Shown one piece after another: positions 25,561 through 37,746 of a stretch of 64,000 nucleotides of DNA (its first letter is position 1; the number at the start of each line of letters is the position of its first letter). This DNA is from Variovorax beijingensis (GTDB lineage: Bacteria > Pseudomonadota > Gammaproteobacteria > Burkholderiales > Burkholderiaceae_C). The notes beneath the pieces are model-generated. The model was given only the letters and a program-made list of their open reading frames with translations. It was not told the origin of the DNA and ran no database searches. The stretch is taken from the NCBI RefSeq assembly GCF_003951285.1, contig NZ_RXFQ01000004.1, forward strand, positions 350,962 to 414,961, given 5' to 3'. The translations under genes were made by a program, and so were the position numbers.

Positions 25561-25650
25561 TGAGGCCATGCTGCACCGCAACATAAAACATGGACGACGA
25601 GGCAGCGCAACGTGAACCGACCACCTTTCATCCTTACCGGAGATTCCAAA

Positions 25651-26202
25651 ATGGCCCTGACCGCTGACCAAATCCTCGCCGCCCAGAAAGCAAACCTCGA
25701 AACCCTGTTCGGCCTGACCACCAAGGCCTTCGAAGGCGTCGAGAAGCTCGTCGAACTCAACGTGACCGCTTCCAAGGCTGCCCTGACCGAAGCACAGAGC
25801 ACCGCCCAAGCCGCCCTGAACGTCAAGGACGCACAGGAACTGCTGACGCTGCAAGCCAGCCTGTTCCAGCCCCTGGCCGAAAAGACCGCTGCCTACAGCC
25901 GTCACCTCTATGACATCGCCCAGGGCACCGGCGCCGAGTTCACCAAGGCTTTCGAAGCCAAGGCTGCTGAAGCCCAGCAAACCTTTGTCGGCCTGGTCGA
26001 CAGCGCTTCCAAGAATGCACCCGCCGGCTCGGAAACCGCCGTTGCCGTGCTCAAGAGCGCCGTGGCTGCTGCCAACAACGCTTTCGAATCGGTCCAGAAG
26101 GCCGTCAAGCAAGCGTCGGACGTTGCCGAAGCCAACTTCAACGCCGTGTCGACGCAAGCCGTTGCCGCCGCGAAGACCGCGACCACCTCGCGCAAGCGCT
26201 GA
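25651..26202 (+). CDS. Phasin family protein (PHB granule-associated)
   Basis: A 183-residue, almost wholly helical, Ala-rich protein with the phasin_2 pattern (N-terminal [32 protein letters not shown]). Phasins coat polyhydroxybutyrate granules and control their size. The ATG at 25651 is preferred; the upstream in-frame GTG at 25612 would add 13 residues and lacks a better ribosome site. Its GC-poor codon choice relative to neighbours (few GCG/CTC runs) suggests high expression. A very strong terminator follows. Confidence 0.9.
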   Translation: MALTADQILAAQKANLETLFGLTTKAFEGVEKLVELNVTASKAALTEAQSTAQAALNVKDAQELLTLQASLFQPLAEKTAAYSRHLYDIAQGTGAEFTKAFEAKAAEAQQTFVGLVDSASKNAPAGSETAVAVLKSAVAAANNAFESVQKAVKQASDVAEANFNAVSTQAVAAAKTATTSRKR

Positions 26203-26253
26203 GCCGCCGGCCACCACCAGTTGTCTCCTTGGGTCCTCACGGATCCAATTCAG

Positions 26254-26285
26254 GGCCTCATCTTCGGATGAGGCCTTTTTTTTTT
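26254..26285 (+). terminator. Strong Rho-independent terminator of phasin gene
   Basis: Nine-bp perfect stem GGCCTCATC/GATGAGGCC (26254-26262, 26267-26275), TTCG tetraloop and ten consecutive T. Confidence 0.95.
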
Positions 26286-26334
26286 CGCCCGCGCCCGTCT
26301 TCGATAATGCCTGCCTCATTTCAGGAGACTCTCA

Positions 26335-27093
26335 ATGCAGATCGACGGCAAGGTTTTTATCGTGACCGGTGGCGCTTCGGGCCTCGGCGAAGGCACGGCG
26401 CGCATGCTGGCTGCCAACGGCGGCAAGGTGGTGATTGCCGACATGCAGGCCGACAAGGGGGAAGCCGTCGCCAAGGAAATCGGCGGCGTGTTCGTCAAGT
26501 GCGACGTGAGCCAGGAGGCCGACGGCCAGGCGGCGGTTGCCGCGGCGCAGAAGCTCGGCAAGCTGGTGGGCCTGGTCAACTGCGCCGGCATTGCGCCGGC
26601 CGAGAAGACCGTGGGCAAGAACGGCCCGCACGCGCTCGCGGTGTTCAGCAAGACCGTCACGGTCAACCTGATCGGCAGCTTCAACATGATCCGCCTCGCG
26701 GCCGATGCCATGAGCAGGAACGAGCCCGAAGCCACGGGCGAGCGCGGCGTGCTGATTTCGACCGCTTCGGTGGCGGCCTACGACGGCCAGATCGGCCAGG
26801 CCGCCTACAGCGCCTCCAAGGGCGGCGTGGTCGGCATGACCCTGCCCATTGCGCGCGACCTGGCGCGCAACGGCATCCGCAACATGACCATCGCCCCCGG
26901 CATCTTCGGCACGCCCATGCTGTTCGGCATGCCGCAGGAGGTGCAGGACGCGCTGGCCGCCAGCGTGCCCTTCCCCTCCCGACTGGGCACGCCCGAGGAC
27001 TACGCCAAGCTCGCGAAGCACATCATCGAGAACGACATGCTCAACGGGGAGGTGATTCGTCTCGACGGAGCGATTCGGCTTCCGCCCCGGTAA
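26335..27093 (+). CDS. SDR-family 3-hydroxyacyl-CoA dehydrogenase (type II, HSD10-like)
   Basis: A 252-residue short-chain dehydrogenase: [10 protein letters not shown] (11-20) binds NAD, VNCAGI is the NNAG-equivalent, and S-x-Y-x3-K occurs as AAYSASKGG. The sequence style (cofactor Asp in [20 protein letters not shown]) matches the HSD17B10 group that oxidises short 3-hydroxyacyl-CoAs. Its 3' end overlaps the convergent YihY gene by 53 bases. Confidence 0.87.
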   Translation: MQIDGKVFIVTGGASGLGEGTARMLAANGGKVVIADMQADKGEAVAKEIGGVFVKCDVSQEADGQAAVAAAQKLGKLVGLVNCAGIAPAEKTVGKNGPHALAVFSKTVTVNLIGSFNMIRLAADAMSRNEPEATGERGVLISTASVAAYDGQIGQAAYSASKGGVVGMTLPIARDLARNGIRNMTIAPGIFGTPMLFGMPQEVQDALAASVPFPSRLGTPEDYAKLAKHIIENDMLNGEVIRLDGAIRLPPR

Positions 27094-27982
27094 GCGGCGG
27101 TACCGCCGTGCTGCCGGTACGGTCCAGCCGCTCGTATTGGGCGATCACCTGGGCCCCCAGCAGCACGAGCGTGGCGGCGATCTCCAGGCTCAGCAGCACC
27201 ACGATGGCCGTGGTGAGCGAGCCGTAGACCACGTTGACCTGCGACAGCGTCGAAAAGTACCAGATCAGCACGCGCCGCGTGGCCTCCCACAGCAGCGCGG
27301 CCGTCACGCCGCCGAGCAGCGCATGGCGCAGCGACATGCGGCCGGCCGGCATCACGAGGTAGAGCGAGGTCAGCATGAAGATCTCGCCGCCCAGCCCCAG
27401 CAGGTAGAGCAGCAGGCCCGAGATGCCCGACAGCGACCATTTGCGCCCGAACAGGTCGACGCTCTCCTGGCCCACCAGCTGCAACGCGCCCGACACCAGC
27501 GTGACCAGCAGCAGGCCCACGCACAGGAACAGGATGTAGAGATAAGGCATGACCGCGGAAACCAGGAAATGGCGCCGGTGGTCCGCCTTGCGGTGATGGA
27601 AGATCACCGCCATGGCGCTTTCGAGCACGCTGAAGGCCAGCGAGCTGAAGAAGATCATGGTCACGAACAGCACCGGCCCCATCACGTCGCGGTGCTGGAG
27701 AAAGTTCGACAGCTCCGCCACGATCGCCTTCGACTGCCCCGGCAGCAGCCATTCGAGATACCGGCCGATGGTGCGCAGCAGTTCGGCCTGCTCGATCAGG
27801 TGGGACATCGCGATCACGCTCACGATCAGGAGCGGCACGATGGAAAGCAGGGCGTAATAGGCCACGGCGCCTGCGAGCAGCAGCCCCTGGTTGGCGCGGA
27901 AAGCCTTGAGCGCATCCCAGACGAAGCGCAGGGGATGGCGCAGCAGCGGCGCGACGTGGTGCAATGGGTTGGGCGTCTTCAT
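27041..27982 (-). CDS. YihY/virulence factor BrkB family membrane protein
   Basis: A 313-residue inner-membrane protein with six spans; [24 protein letters not shown] (about 35-58) is the family's signature first span. Members were once annotated as ribonuclease BN, wrongly. Function is unknown, perhaps envelope or transport related. The last 18 codons lie on top of the convergent SDR gene. Confidence 0.85.
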   Translation of the reverse strand: MKTPNPLHHVAPLLRHPLRFVWDALKAFRANQGLLLAGAVAYYALLSIVPLLIVSVIAMSHLIEQAELLRTIGRYLEWLLPGQSKAIVAELSNFLQHRDVMGPVLFVTMIFFSSLAFSVLESAMAVIFHHRKADHRRHFLVSAVMPYLYILFLCVGLLLVTLVSGALQLVGQESVDLFGRKWSLSGISGLLLYLLGLGGEIFMLTSLYLVMPAGRMSLRHALLGGVTAALLWEATRRVLIWYFSTLSQVNVVYGSLTTAIVVLLSLEIAATLVLLGAQVIAQYERLDRTGSTAVPPLTGAEAESLRRDESPPR

Positions 27983-28064
27983 CCGTGGGTTCCAGCTGCG
28001 GGCAGTATGGCCTGCGCGCGCGGGCGTTCGAAGGCTTGCGTATGATTTGCCGCTCTTCGCCTAC

Positions 28065-30044
28065 ATGACCATCCCCGCCTCTTTCATCCAGGAACTCATC
28101 GCGCGCGCCGACGTGGTGGAAATCGTCGGGCGCTACGTGCAGCTCAAGAAGGCCGGCGCCAACTTCATGGGCCTGTGCCCGTTCCACGGCGAGAAGTCGC
28201 CCTCCTTCTCGGTCAGCCCCACCAAGCAGTTCTATCACTGCTTCGGCTGCGGGGTCCACGGCAACGCCATCGGCTTTCTCATGGAGCACGCGGGCATGGG
28301 CTTCGTCGAGGCGGTGCACGACCTCGCCGGCCAGTACGGCCTGCAGGTGCCCGAGGACGACGCCTCTCCCGCCGAACGCGCCCGCGCCGCCAGCCAGCGC
28401 CAGAAGCAGGCCACGCTGACCGACGTGCTCGAAAAAGCGGGCGAGGCCTACCGCAAGGCCCTGCGGCAGGCGCCGGGCGCCATCGAATATTTGAAGGGCC
28501 GCGGCGTCTCGGGCGAGGTGGCCAAGCAATTCGGCATCGGCTATGCGCCCGCCGGCTGGCGCGCGCTTGCGAGCGTGTTTCCCGACTACGACGACCCGCT
28601 CCTGGCCGAAAGCGGCCTGGTGATCGTCAACACCGAAGACGGCGCCGAGGACACCAAGCGCTACGACCGCTTCCGCGACCGCGTGATGTTCCCGATCCGC
28701 AACGTGAAGGGCGAATGCATCGGCTTCGGCGGCCGGGTGCTCGGCGACGAAAAGCCCAAGTACCTCAATTCGCCCGAAACCCCCGTGTTCAGCAAGGGGC
28801 GCGAGCTCTACGGCCTGTACGAGGCCCGCGCCGCCTTCCGTGAGCGCGGCTTCGCGCTGGTGACCGAGGGCTACATGGACGTGGTCGCCCTGGCCCAGCT
28901 CGGATTTCCGAACGCCGTGGCCACGCTCGGCACGGCCTGCACCACGGAGCACGTGCAGAAGCTCTTCCGCTTCACCGAATCGGTGGTGTTCAGCTTCGAC
29001 GGCGACGCCGCCGGCCGGCGCGCCGCGCGCAAGGCGCTCGATGGCGCCCTGCCCTATGCCACCGACGTGCGCAGCATCAAGTTCCTGTTCCTGCCGGCCG
29101 AGCACGACCCCGACAGCTTCATCCGCGAATTCGGCGCCGATGCGTTTGCGCGCTTCATCCAGGAAGCCACGCCGCTGTCGCGCTTCATGCTCGAGGCTGC
29201 GCGCGAGGGCTGCGACCTGGGCACCGCCGAGGGCCGTGCGCACATGACGAGCAATGTGCGCCCGCTCTGGAGCGCCATGCCCGACGGCGCGCTCAAGCGC
29301 CAGTTGCTCAGCGAGATCGCCGCGCTGGTGCAGCTCGACGCCGCGGCGCTCTCCGAGCTCTGGGCCGCCACGCCGGGCCCGCGCTGGCCGGCCGCAGCGC
29401 CAGGCCAGCGCCAGGGCGACCCGGGCCACGAGAGCGACTACCCCGATATGCCGCCGCCGGCCGAATACGAACCGCCGCGCTATGAAAGCGATAGCAAGCC
29501 GCGCAAATTCACCAAGGGCAAGCGCTGGGGCGGCAAGTTCGAGGCGCCGATCGAGCCGCTGCGCGGCCGGGGCAAGCCGCCGAGCCGGCCGGATGTGGCG
29601 GCGCGGCTGCTGCTGTCCAACATGGCGCAATGGGACGCGCTGTCGCACGAGCTTCACGTGATGCTGTGCGACCTGCCGGGCCCGCACGGGGCGCTTTTCA
29701 CCTGGCTCGACAGCCAGCTGCACGAGCACGGCGTGCAGCCGTGGGCGGCGCTTCGCGAAGGCATGCGGGGGCTCGATTTCGAGACCCTGGCGGAGCGCCT
29801 CATGAACGTTTCCGAGAGCGCCCCGGTCCCCGAGGGCGAGGAAGAGCAGCACCTGGCCGATGCGGCCAAGGAGCTCGCGAGCGTGCTCGACTTCATGCTC
29901 GACGACCGGCTGAAGGCCCAGCAGAGCGAGGCCATTGCCGCGGTCGGAAAGGACCCCAAGGCGCTCGAACGCTACAAGGCGCTGGAGGCCAGGCGCCTCG
30001 AACTGCGCAACCGATTGAACCCGCGCGGCGCAGAAACTGCTTGA
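28065..30044 (+). CDS. dnaG: DNA primase
   Basis: A 659-residue primase: CHC2 zinc finger (Cys38, His41, Cys59, Cys62), RNA-polymerase core with TOPRIM motif (LVTEGYMDVVAL; FSFDGDAAGRRAA) and a C-terminal DnaB-binding helical domain. A Pro/Gly/basic linker of about 90 residues (about 440-530) separates core and C-terminal domain. The ATG at 28065 gives the standard MTIPASFIQELIARADVVEIV start. It is followed by rpoD as in the macromolecular-synthesis operon; rpsU is not present upstream here. Confidence 0.96.
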   Translation: MTIPASFIQELIARADVVEIVGRYVQLKKAGANFMGLCPFHGEKSPSFSVSPTKQFYHCFGCGVHGNAIGFLMEHAGMGFVEAVHDLAGQYGLQVPEDDASPAERARAASQRQKQATLTDVLEKAGEAYRKALRQAPGAIEYLKGRGVSGEVAKQFGIGYAPAGWRALASVFPDYDDPLLAESGLVIVNTEDGAEDTKRYDRFRDRVMFPIRNVKGECIGFGGRVLGDEKPKYLNSPETPVFSKGRELYGLYEARAAFRERGFALVTEGYMDVVALAQLGFPNAVATLGTACTTEHVQKLFRFTESVVFSFDGDAAGRRAARKALDGALPYATDVRSIKFLFLPAEHDPDSFIREFGADAFARFIQEATPLSRFMLEAAREGCDLGTAEGRAHMTSNVRPLWSAMPDGALKRQLLSEIAALVQLDAAALSELWAATPGPRWPAAAPGQRQGDPGHESDYPDMPPPAEYEPPRYESDSKPRKFTKGKRWGGKFEAPIEPLRGRGKPPSRPDVAARLLLSNMAQWDALSHELHVMLCDLPGPHGALFTWLDSQLHEHGVQPWAALREGMRGLDFETLAERLMNVSESAPVPEGEEEQHLADAAKELASVLDFMLDDRLKAQQSEAIAAVGKDPKALERYKALEARRLELRNRLNPRGAETA

Positions 30045-30066
30045 AATTTGCGCAGTAGGCTATAAT
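30038..30066 (+). promoter_or_regulatory. Promoter of rpoD with perfect -10
   Basis: TATAAT at 30061-30066 is a perfect -10 hexamer. The -35 is poor (TGCTTG at 17 bases, or TTGAAA at 14 bases). It overlaps the end of dnaG. Transcription from here would give a leader of about 270 nt before the rpoD ATG. Confidence 0.5.
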
Positions 30067-30340
30067 GTAAGGCTTCGCAACTGGCGAAATTAGGCAAGAG
30101 CGACAGCAGCACCTCCGGGCCGACCCCTAGCGCAACGCACTCCAACGGAAAGAATCCGTCGGAAAGGGTCAATAGCCGCAAGGACTGCACACCAAATGTT
30201 CGCCCGACATCTTGCCTGACGAGGAATTTCTTCCTCTTTCCCAATTGTTCCGTCCGTGCCTGTGCGCGGACCGTGGTGGCGCTGCCGTGTGGCGGTGCGC
30301 CTGTGATTCCGCTTGGTCCATCTTGCTGTAACGAGGTCGT
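30067..30340 (+). other. Long untranslated leader of rpoD
   Basis: No coding frame is credible in this stretch. It contains short inverted repeats, for example GAGGAA/TTCCTC (30221-30226, 30231-30236) and GTCCG..CGGAC around 30252-30270, so the mRNA leader is probably folded. No known riboswitch core is recognised. Confidence 0.4.
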
Positions 30341-32692
<2,352 letters not shown>

Positions 32693-32713
32693 TCCGGGTC
32701 CCCTGAAGCCACA

Positions 32714-32757
32714 AGCGCCCGCAGCGCCCCGTCATACGGGCGGCGGGCGCTCTCTTT
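32714..32757 (+). terminator. Terminator of dnaG-rpoD
   Basis: Stem AGCGCCCGC/GCGGGCGCT (32714-32722, 32743-32751) with inner GC pairing, followed by CTCTTTT. Confidence 0.8.
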
Positions 32758-32792
32758 TGTGCAACGCAAACAAGAAGAATGGAGCAATTGCC

Positions 32793-34028
32793 ATGAATCC
32801 CGATGCAGACAAACTCTGGCAGGCCCCGCGCTGGGCACTGGCCGTGCTGCTCGCGGTGCTGGGCATGCTGGGCCCGTTCTCCATCGACACCTACATTCCA
32901 GCCTTCTCGGGCATTGCGCGCTCCATCGGCGCCACGCCGGCCGAAATGCAGCAGACGCTTTCGGCCTACCTGTTCGGCTTTGCGTTCATGAACCTGTTCC
33001 ATGGCGCCCTGTCGGACAGCTTCGGCCGGCGGCCCGTGGTGCTGTGGGGGCTGGCGGTGTTCACGCTCGCTTCGCTGGGCTGCGCGCTGTCGCAGAACAT
33101 CGCGCAGCTGGTGCTGTTCCGCGGTCTGCAAGGGCTTTCGACCGGCGCGGGCATCGTGGTGTCGCGCGCCGTGATCCGCGACATGTTCCCGCCGGCCGAC
33201 GCGCAGCGCGTGATGAGCCAGGTGACCATCTACTTCGGCGTGGCACCGGCCATCGCGCCGATCGTCGGCGGCTTTCTCTTCGTGCATGCCGGCTGGCACG
33301 CCATCTTCTGGTTCCTGGTGGCAGTCGGCGTGATCCTGTTCGCGGCCAACTACAAGCTGCTGCCCGAAACCCTGCACCAGAGCCAGCGCCAGCCGTTCCA
33401 GGTGCGCCACCTGATGCGCGGCTACTGGGACCTGTGTTCGGATCCGCGCTTCCTGCTGCTCGCGTTCGCGAGCGGCGTTCCGTTCAACGGCATGTTCCTC
33501 TACGTGCTGGCCGCGCCGGCCTTTCTCGGCGACCACCTGGCGCTGGCGCCAACGCAGTTCTTCTGGTTCTTCCTGCTGACCATCGGCGGCATCATGTCCG
33601 GCGCCTGGGCCAGCGGCCGCATGGCGGGCAAGGTGGCGCCCAAGCGGCAGATCCGCGACGGCTTCCTGATCATGCTGGTGACCTCGCTGGTCAACGTCGT
33701 GGCCAACGCGCTGTTCACCGCGCACGCGGTCTGGGCGCTGTGGCCGCTGGCGGTGTTCGCGTTCGGCTGGGCGCTGATGGTGCCGGTCGTCACCTTGCTG
33801 GTGCTCGACCTCCATCCGGAGCGACGCGGCATGGCCTCGTCGCTGCAGGCCGTGATCGGCTCCACCGCCAACGGCATCGTGGCCGGCGTGGTGGCGCCGC
33901 TGGTCATGCATTCCACGCTGGCATTGGCGCTGACCTCGACGCTGATGCTGGGCATCGGCCTTGTCGCCTGGGTCTGGCTGCACGGGCGGTGGCCCGAGAT
34001 CGGCCGCCGGGTGGCTGCAGAGGCCTGA
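32793..34028 (+). CDS. Bcr/CflA family multidrug efflux MFS transporter
   Basis: A 411-residue, twelve-span MFS protein. [32 protein letters not shown] (about 25-56) is the D-x-Y-x-P motif region of the Bcr/CflA family; [14 protein letters not shown] is motif A. It exports drugs such as bicyclomycin or chloramphenicol analogues, or natural metabolites. The start at 32793 is preferred to 32757 because GGAG (32781-32784) lies eight bases upstream. The next gene begins four bases after its stop, suggesting co-transcription. Confidence 0.85.
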   Translation: MNPDADKLWQAPRWALAVLLAVLGMLGPFSIDTYIPAFSGIARSIGATPAEMQQTLSAYLFGFAFMNLFHGALSDSFGRRPVVLWGLAVFTLASLGCALSQNIAQLVLFRGLQGLSTGAGIVVSRAVIRDMFPPADAQRVMSQVTIYFGVAPAIAPIVGGFLFVHAGWHAIFWFLVAVGVILFAANYKLLPETLHQSQRQPFQVRHLMRGYWDLCSDPRFLLLAFASGVPFNGMFLYVLAAPAFLGDHLALAPTQFFWFFLLTIGGIMSGAWASGRMAGKVAPKRQIRDGFLIMLVTSLVNVVANALFTAHAVWALWPLAVFAFGWALMVPVVTLLVLDLHPERRGMASSLQAVIGSTANGIVAGVVAPLVMHSTLALALTSTLMLGIGLVAWVWLHGRWPEIGRRVAAEA

Positions 34029-34032
34029 CGCG

Positions 34033-35166
34033 ATGACCCAGCTTTCCGCCTTGCTGACGCACGCGCGCGCCTGGCTGCCGGGCCGCAACACCGTCGACGC
34101 GCGCGAGCGCATGCGCGCCGTGGCCGGTGCGGCCATCGGCATCGTGATCACCGCGCTGCTGTGCCGCTGGATGGCGCAGGCGGCAGGCATCAGCGTCTGG
34201 CTGATCGCACCGATGGGCGCGAGCGCGGTGCTGGTGTTTGCCGTGCCCGCAAGCCCGCTGGCACAGCCCTGGTCGGTCATCGTCGGCAACACGCTGTCCA
34301 CGCTGGTGGGCATTGCCTGCGTCCACTGGATACCCGATGCGGCCTGGGCCGCGGCATTGGCCGTTGGCGCCGCCATCGGGCTGATGTTCGCCACGCGCAG
34401 CCTGCATCCGCCGGGCGGTGCCGCGGCGCTGCTGGCGGTGCTGACGCACACCACGGATTTCTCGGCGGCCCTGTTCCCCACCCTCGCGAACTCGCTGCTG
34501 CTGGTGCTGGCAGGCGTGGCCTACAACACGCTCACGGGCAGGCGCTATCCGCATGTGCAGGTGGTGCGGCCGCCCTCGGCGGACGCCCGCTTCAGCCAGG
34601 CCGACATCGATGCGGTGCTGGCGCGCTACAACCAGGTGCTGGACATCAGCCGCGACGACCTCGAGTCGCTGATCCAGCAGACCGAGCTCGAGTCGTACAA
34701 GCGCCGGCTCGGCACCCTGCACTGCGCCGACATCATGTCGCGCGACCCCGTGTCGGTGGAGTTCGGCACGCCGCTGCAGGAAGCCTGGATGCTGATGAAC
34801 CAGCGCCGCATCAAGGCGCTGCCCGTCACCGACCGCACGCGCCGCGTGGTCGGCATCGTGACGCAGGCCGACTTCTTCCGCCAGCTCGACCTGGAGCACC
34901 ACGAAGGCATTGCCGGCCGGCTGCGCGACCTGATCCGCGCCACGCGCACCGTGGTGTCGAACAAGCCGGAGGTGGTGGGACAGATCATGACGCGCCAGGT
35001 GCGCGTGGCCAGCGCGGACCGCCCGGTGGTCGACCTGGTGCCGCTGTTCTCCGAGGGCGGCCACCACCATATCCCCATCATCGACCATGAAAAGCGGCTC
35101 ACCGGCATGATCACGCAGTCGGATTTCGTGCGCGCCCTCTACCGTGCCGTGCGGCCGGAGAACTGA
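34033..35166 (+). CDS. HPP-family membrane protein with C-terminal CBS pair
   Basis: A 377-residue protein: four membrane spans with the HPP motif ([15 protein letters not shown], about 117-131) in the first 170 residues, then two CBS domains (about 235-295 and 315-375; e.g. [22 protein letters not shown] and [22 protein letters not shown]). CBS pairs sense adenine nucleotides. HPP proteins have been linked to nitrite transport in chloroplasts and cyanobacteria; function in bacteria is otherwise unclear. Confidence 0.85.
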   Translation: MTQLSALLTHARAWLPGRNTVDARERMRAVAGAAIGIVITALLCRWMAQAAGISVWLIAPMGASAVLVFAVPASPLAQPWSVIVGNTLSTLVGIACVHWIPDAAWAAALAVGAAIGLMFATRSLHPPGGAAALLAVLTHTTDFSAALFPTLANSLLLVLAGVAYNTLTGRRYPHVQVVRPPSADARFSQADIDAVLARYNQVLDISRDDLESLIQQTELESYKRRLGTLHCADIMSRDPVSVEFGTPLQEAWMLMNQRRIKALPVTDRTRRVVGIVTQADFFRQLDLEHHEGIAGRLRDLIRATRTVVSNKPEVVGQIMTRQVRVASADRPVVDLVPLFSEGGHHHIPIIDHEKRLTGMITQSDFVRALYRAVRPEN

Positions 35167-35185
35167 AACCTTTCAAGGAGCGCGC

Positions 35186-35506
35186 ATGGCGTGGATCGTT
35201 TTGCTGGTGGCGGGCCTGCTCGAAATGGGCTGGGCCATCGGACTCAAGTACACCGAAGGATTCACGAGGTTCTGGCCTTCTGTCGGCACTGCGATCTCGA
35301 TGGTGCTCAGCGTGGTGCTGCTGGGCTGGGCGATGCGCTCGCTGCCCGTGGGCACGGCCTACGCCGTGTGGACCGGCATCGGCGCCGTGGGCACGGTGAT
35401 CCTGGGCATCGTGCTGTTCCAGGAGCCCGCCAACGGGGCGCGGCTCATCTGCGTGGGCCTGATCGTCGCGGGCATTCTCGGGCTCAAGCTCACGAGCCCG
35501 GCCTGA
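35186..35506 (+). CDS. sugE: SugE/Gdx-type SMR transporter (guanidinium or quaternary-ammonium exporter)
   Basis: A 106-residue four-span small multidrug resistance protein with the essential Glu13 ([21 protein letters not shown]). The WAIGLKY...GFTR signature and [23 protein letters not shown] match the SugE/Gdx subgroup, which exports guanidinium with protons. AAGGAG lies seven bases before the ATG at 35186. The 19-base gap to the preceding gene leaves no room for a guanidine riboswitch. Confidence 0.88.
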   Translation: MAWIVLLVAGLLEMGWAIGLKYTEGFTRFWPSVGTAISMVLSVVLLGWAMRSLPVGTAYAVWTGIGAVGTVILGIVLFQEPANGARLICVGLIVAGILGLKLTSPA

Positions 35507-35515
35507 ATCCGTGCG

Positions 35516-36502
35516 TCATTCCAGCACGACGTTCGCCTTCTTCACCAGCGCCGCATAGCGCGCCGCCTCGCTGCGGAAGTAGCTCGCGGCCTGCTCGGGC
35601 GAGGTGGGCTTGATGATGTTGCCCTGCTTGTCCATGGCCTCGCGCACCTCGGCGCTCGTGAAGGCCGCGGCCACGGCGTCGTGCACGCGCTGGACGTCGG
35701 CGGCCTGCATCTTCGGCGGCCCGATCACCGCGAACCACCCTTCCACGGCGTAGTTGGGCAGGCCCTGCTCGGCGATGGTGGGAATGTCGGGCGCGGCCGG
35801 CGAGCGCGCGGGGCCGCACAGGCCGATGGCGCGCAACGCGCCGCTCTTGAGGTGCGGCTGCACCGCGGGCAGCGCCACCACGCCCATCTCGACCTGGCCC
35901 GCGATCATGTCGGTGACCATCGGGCCCGTGCCCTTGTAGGGAATGTGCCGCGCCTTCACGCCGGCCTCTTCCATGAACATCTCGCCGGCCAGGTGAATGA
36001 TGGTGCCGTTGCCCGACGAGGCGTAGTTGTAGCTCTCGGGCCTGGCGCGCAGCAGCGCCACCAGTTCCTTCACGTTCTTCGCGGGCAGCTTGGGGTTCAC
36101 CACCAGCACCAGCGGCGTCGCGCCCACCACGCTGATCGGCGTGACGTCGCCGAGGGCGTCGAAGGGCATCTTCTTGTACACGGCCGGATTGATGACGTGG
36201 TTGTTCGACACCATGCCGAGCGTGAGCCCGTCGGGTGCGGCCTTGACGACGACCGAGGTGCCGGTGATGCCGCCCGCGCCGGGCAGGTTCTCGATCACCA
36301 CCGGTTGGCCGAAGGCCTTGCCGAGCGCGACCGAAGCCGCGCGCGCGATGGCGTCCACGCCCGAGCCGGCGCTGATCGGCAGGATGAAGCGGACGGGCTT
36401 GTCGGAGCCCTGTGCGAACGCGGGGCATGCCGCCAGCGCGGCGGTGCAGGTGCCGAAGCCCAGGAGGGCGCGTCGGGTCATCGGAGGAAGGATCGTGTGC
36501 AT
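35516..36502 (-). CDS. Bug/TctC-family tripartite tricarboxylate transporter substrate-binding protein
   Basis: A 328-residue periplasmic binding protein with a signal peptide that looks Tat-like (RRALLGFGTCTAALAACPAFA). The fold pattern (PVRFILPISAGSGVDAIARA; ENLPGAGGITGTSVV; YKGTGPMVTDMIAGQVEMG) is that of Bug proteins that bind carboxylates. No TctA/TctB membrane genes are adjacent, as is usual for Bug genes in Burkholderiales. It is the last gene of an operon with CoA-transferase and HMG-CoA-lyase genes, so its ligand is probably the acid they degrade. Confidence 0.88.
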   Translation of the reverse strand: MHTILPPMTRRALLGFGTCTAALAACPAFAQGSDKPVRFILPISAGSGVDAIARAASVALGKAFGQPVVIENLPGAGGITGTSVVVKAAPDGLTLGMVSNNHVINPAVYKKMPFDALGDVTPISVVGATPLVLVVNPKLPAKNVKELVALLRARPESYNYASSGNGTIIHLAGEMFMEEAGVKARHIPYKGTGPMVTDMIAGQVEMGVVALPAVQPHLKSGALRAIGLCGPARSPAAPDIPTIAEQGLPNYAVEGWFAVIGPPKMQAADVQRVHDAVAAAFTSAEVREAMDKQGNIIKPTSPEQAASYFRSEAARYAALVKKANVVLE

Positions 36503-36540
36503 GGTCTTGTCTCTCTCTTTATGGTTCTTGGAAAAGGCGT

Positions 36541-37746
36541 TCAGGCGACAGCCGATTCGGCCTGCATCGCGGCCACCTGCGCGTCGCCGTAGCCGAGCTC
36601 GGCGAGCAGTTCACGCGTGTGCTCGCCGAGCGTCGGCGGATCGAGGCGCACGCCCAGGCGCTCGCCGGCGAGCGTGATCGGGAACAGCGTGGTCTGCGCG
36701 CTCTGGCCGGCGCGCTCGCCGTCGGGCAGGCGAATGTCGGCGAGGCCGCCGGTCGCCTTCAGGTGCGGATCCTCGTAGAGGTCTTCGGGCCGCACGATGG
36801 GCGCGAACGGCAGGCCGCGCGCCTCGAAGATCGCCGACAGTTCGGCGGCCGAACGGTCGGCCAGGCGCCGGCGCAGGTCCGCCAGCAGCGTGGGGCGCAG
36901 GCGGACCCTGTCGTTGTTGGTGCGCAGGGTCGGGTCGGCCTTCAGGTCGTCGAAGCCCAGCGCGTCGCAGAACACGGTCCACTGCGCGTCGCTCACCGCG
37001 GCCAGGAAGATCTGTTCGCCATTCTTCACGGTGAACACGTCGTACAGCGCCCAGGCCGAGATGCGCTCGGGCATCGGCGCGGCGGCCTGGCCGGTGATCG
37101 CGTACTGCAGCATGTGCTGGCCGACCAGGAACACGTTGTTCTCGAACAGCGCGGACTGCACCTCCTGCCCCTTGCCGGTCTGCGCACGCTGCATCAGCGC
37201 GGCCATGGCGCCGATGGCGCCGAACATGCCGCCCATGATGTCGTTCACGCTGGTGCCCGCGCGCAGCGGATCGCCGGGGCGGCCCGTCATGTAGGCCAGG
37301 CCGCCCATCATCTGCACCACCTCGTCCAGGGCCGTGCGGTGCTCGTAGGGGCCGGGCAGGAAGCCCGTGTGGTTCACGTACACCAGGCGTGGGTTGAGCT
37401 TGCCGAGCGCGGCATGGCCGAGGCCGTACTTGTCCATGGTGCCGGGCCTGAAGTTCTGCGCCACCACGTCGGCGGTGGCGCACAGGCGCAGCGCCGCTTC
37501 GAGCCCCCGCGGGTGGCGCAGGTCGAGCGCGATGCTCTTCTTGTTGCGGTTGAACATCGGGAAGAAACCGGCGCCCGCGCCCAGCAGGTGCCGTGTGCGG
37601 TCGCCGTCGATCGGCTCGACCTTGATGACCTCTGCGCCGAGGTCGGCCAACACCATGCCGCAGGTCGGGCCCATGACCATGTGGGTGAACTCGACCACGC
37701 GGATGCCCGTGAGCGGCAGGCGTTTTTCTTCGGCCGCCGCGCTCAT
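36541..37746 (-). CDS. CaiB/BaiF (class III) CoA-transferase
   Basis: A 401-residue class III CoA-transferase: LTGIRVVEFTHMVMGPTCGMVLADLGAEVIKVEP at the N-terminus and the catalytic-Asp region SVNDIMGGMFGAIG (about 173-186) are diagnostic. It moves CoA from a donor thioester to an organic acid. Its ATG overlaps the lyase stop (ATGA). Given a downstream HMG-CoA lyase step, a succinyl-CoA:3-hydroxy-3-methylglutarate (SUGCT-like) activity is the best inference. Confidence 0.88.
   Translation of the reverse strand: MSAAAEEKRLPLTGIRVVEFTHMVMGPTCGMVLADLGAEVIKVEPIDGDRTRHLLGAGAGFFPMFNRNKKSIALDLRHPRGLEAALRLCATADVVAQNFRPGTMDKYGLGHAALGKLNPRLVYVNHTGFLPGPYEHRTALDEVVQMMGGLAYMTGRPGDPLRAGTSVNDIMGGMFGAIGAMAALMQRAQTGKGQEVQSALFENNVFLVGQHMLQYAITGQAAAPMPERISAWALYDVFTVKNGEQIFLAAVSDAQWTVFCDALGFDDLKADPTLRTNNDRVRLRPTLLADLRRRLADRSAAELSAIFEARGLPFAPIVRPEDLYEDPHLKATGGLADIRLPDGERAGQSAQTTLFPITLAGERLGVRLDPPTLGEHTRELLAELGYGDAQVAAMQAESAVA

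Noticed and set aside
35167..35185. Guanidine riboswitch ahead of sugE
   Set aside because: Only 19 bases separate sugE from the preceding gene, too short for any known guanidine riboswitch class.
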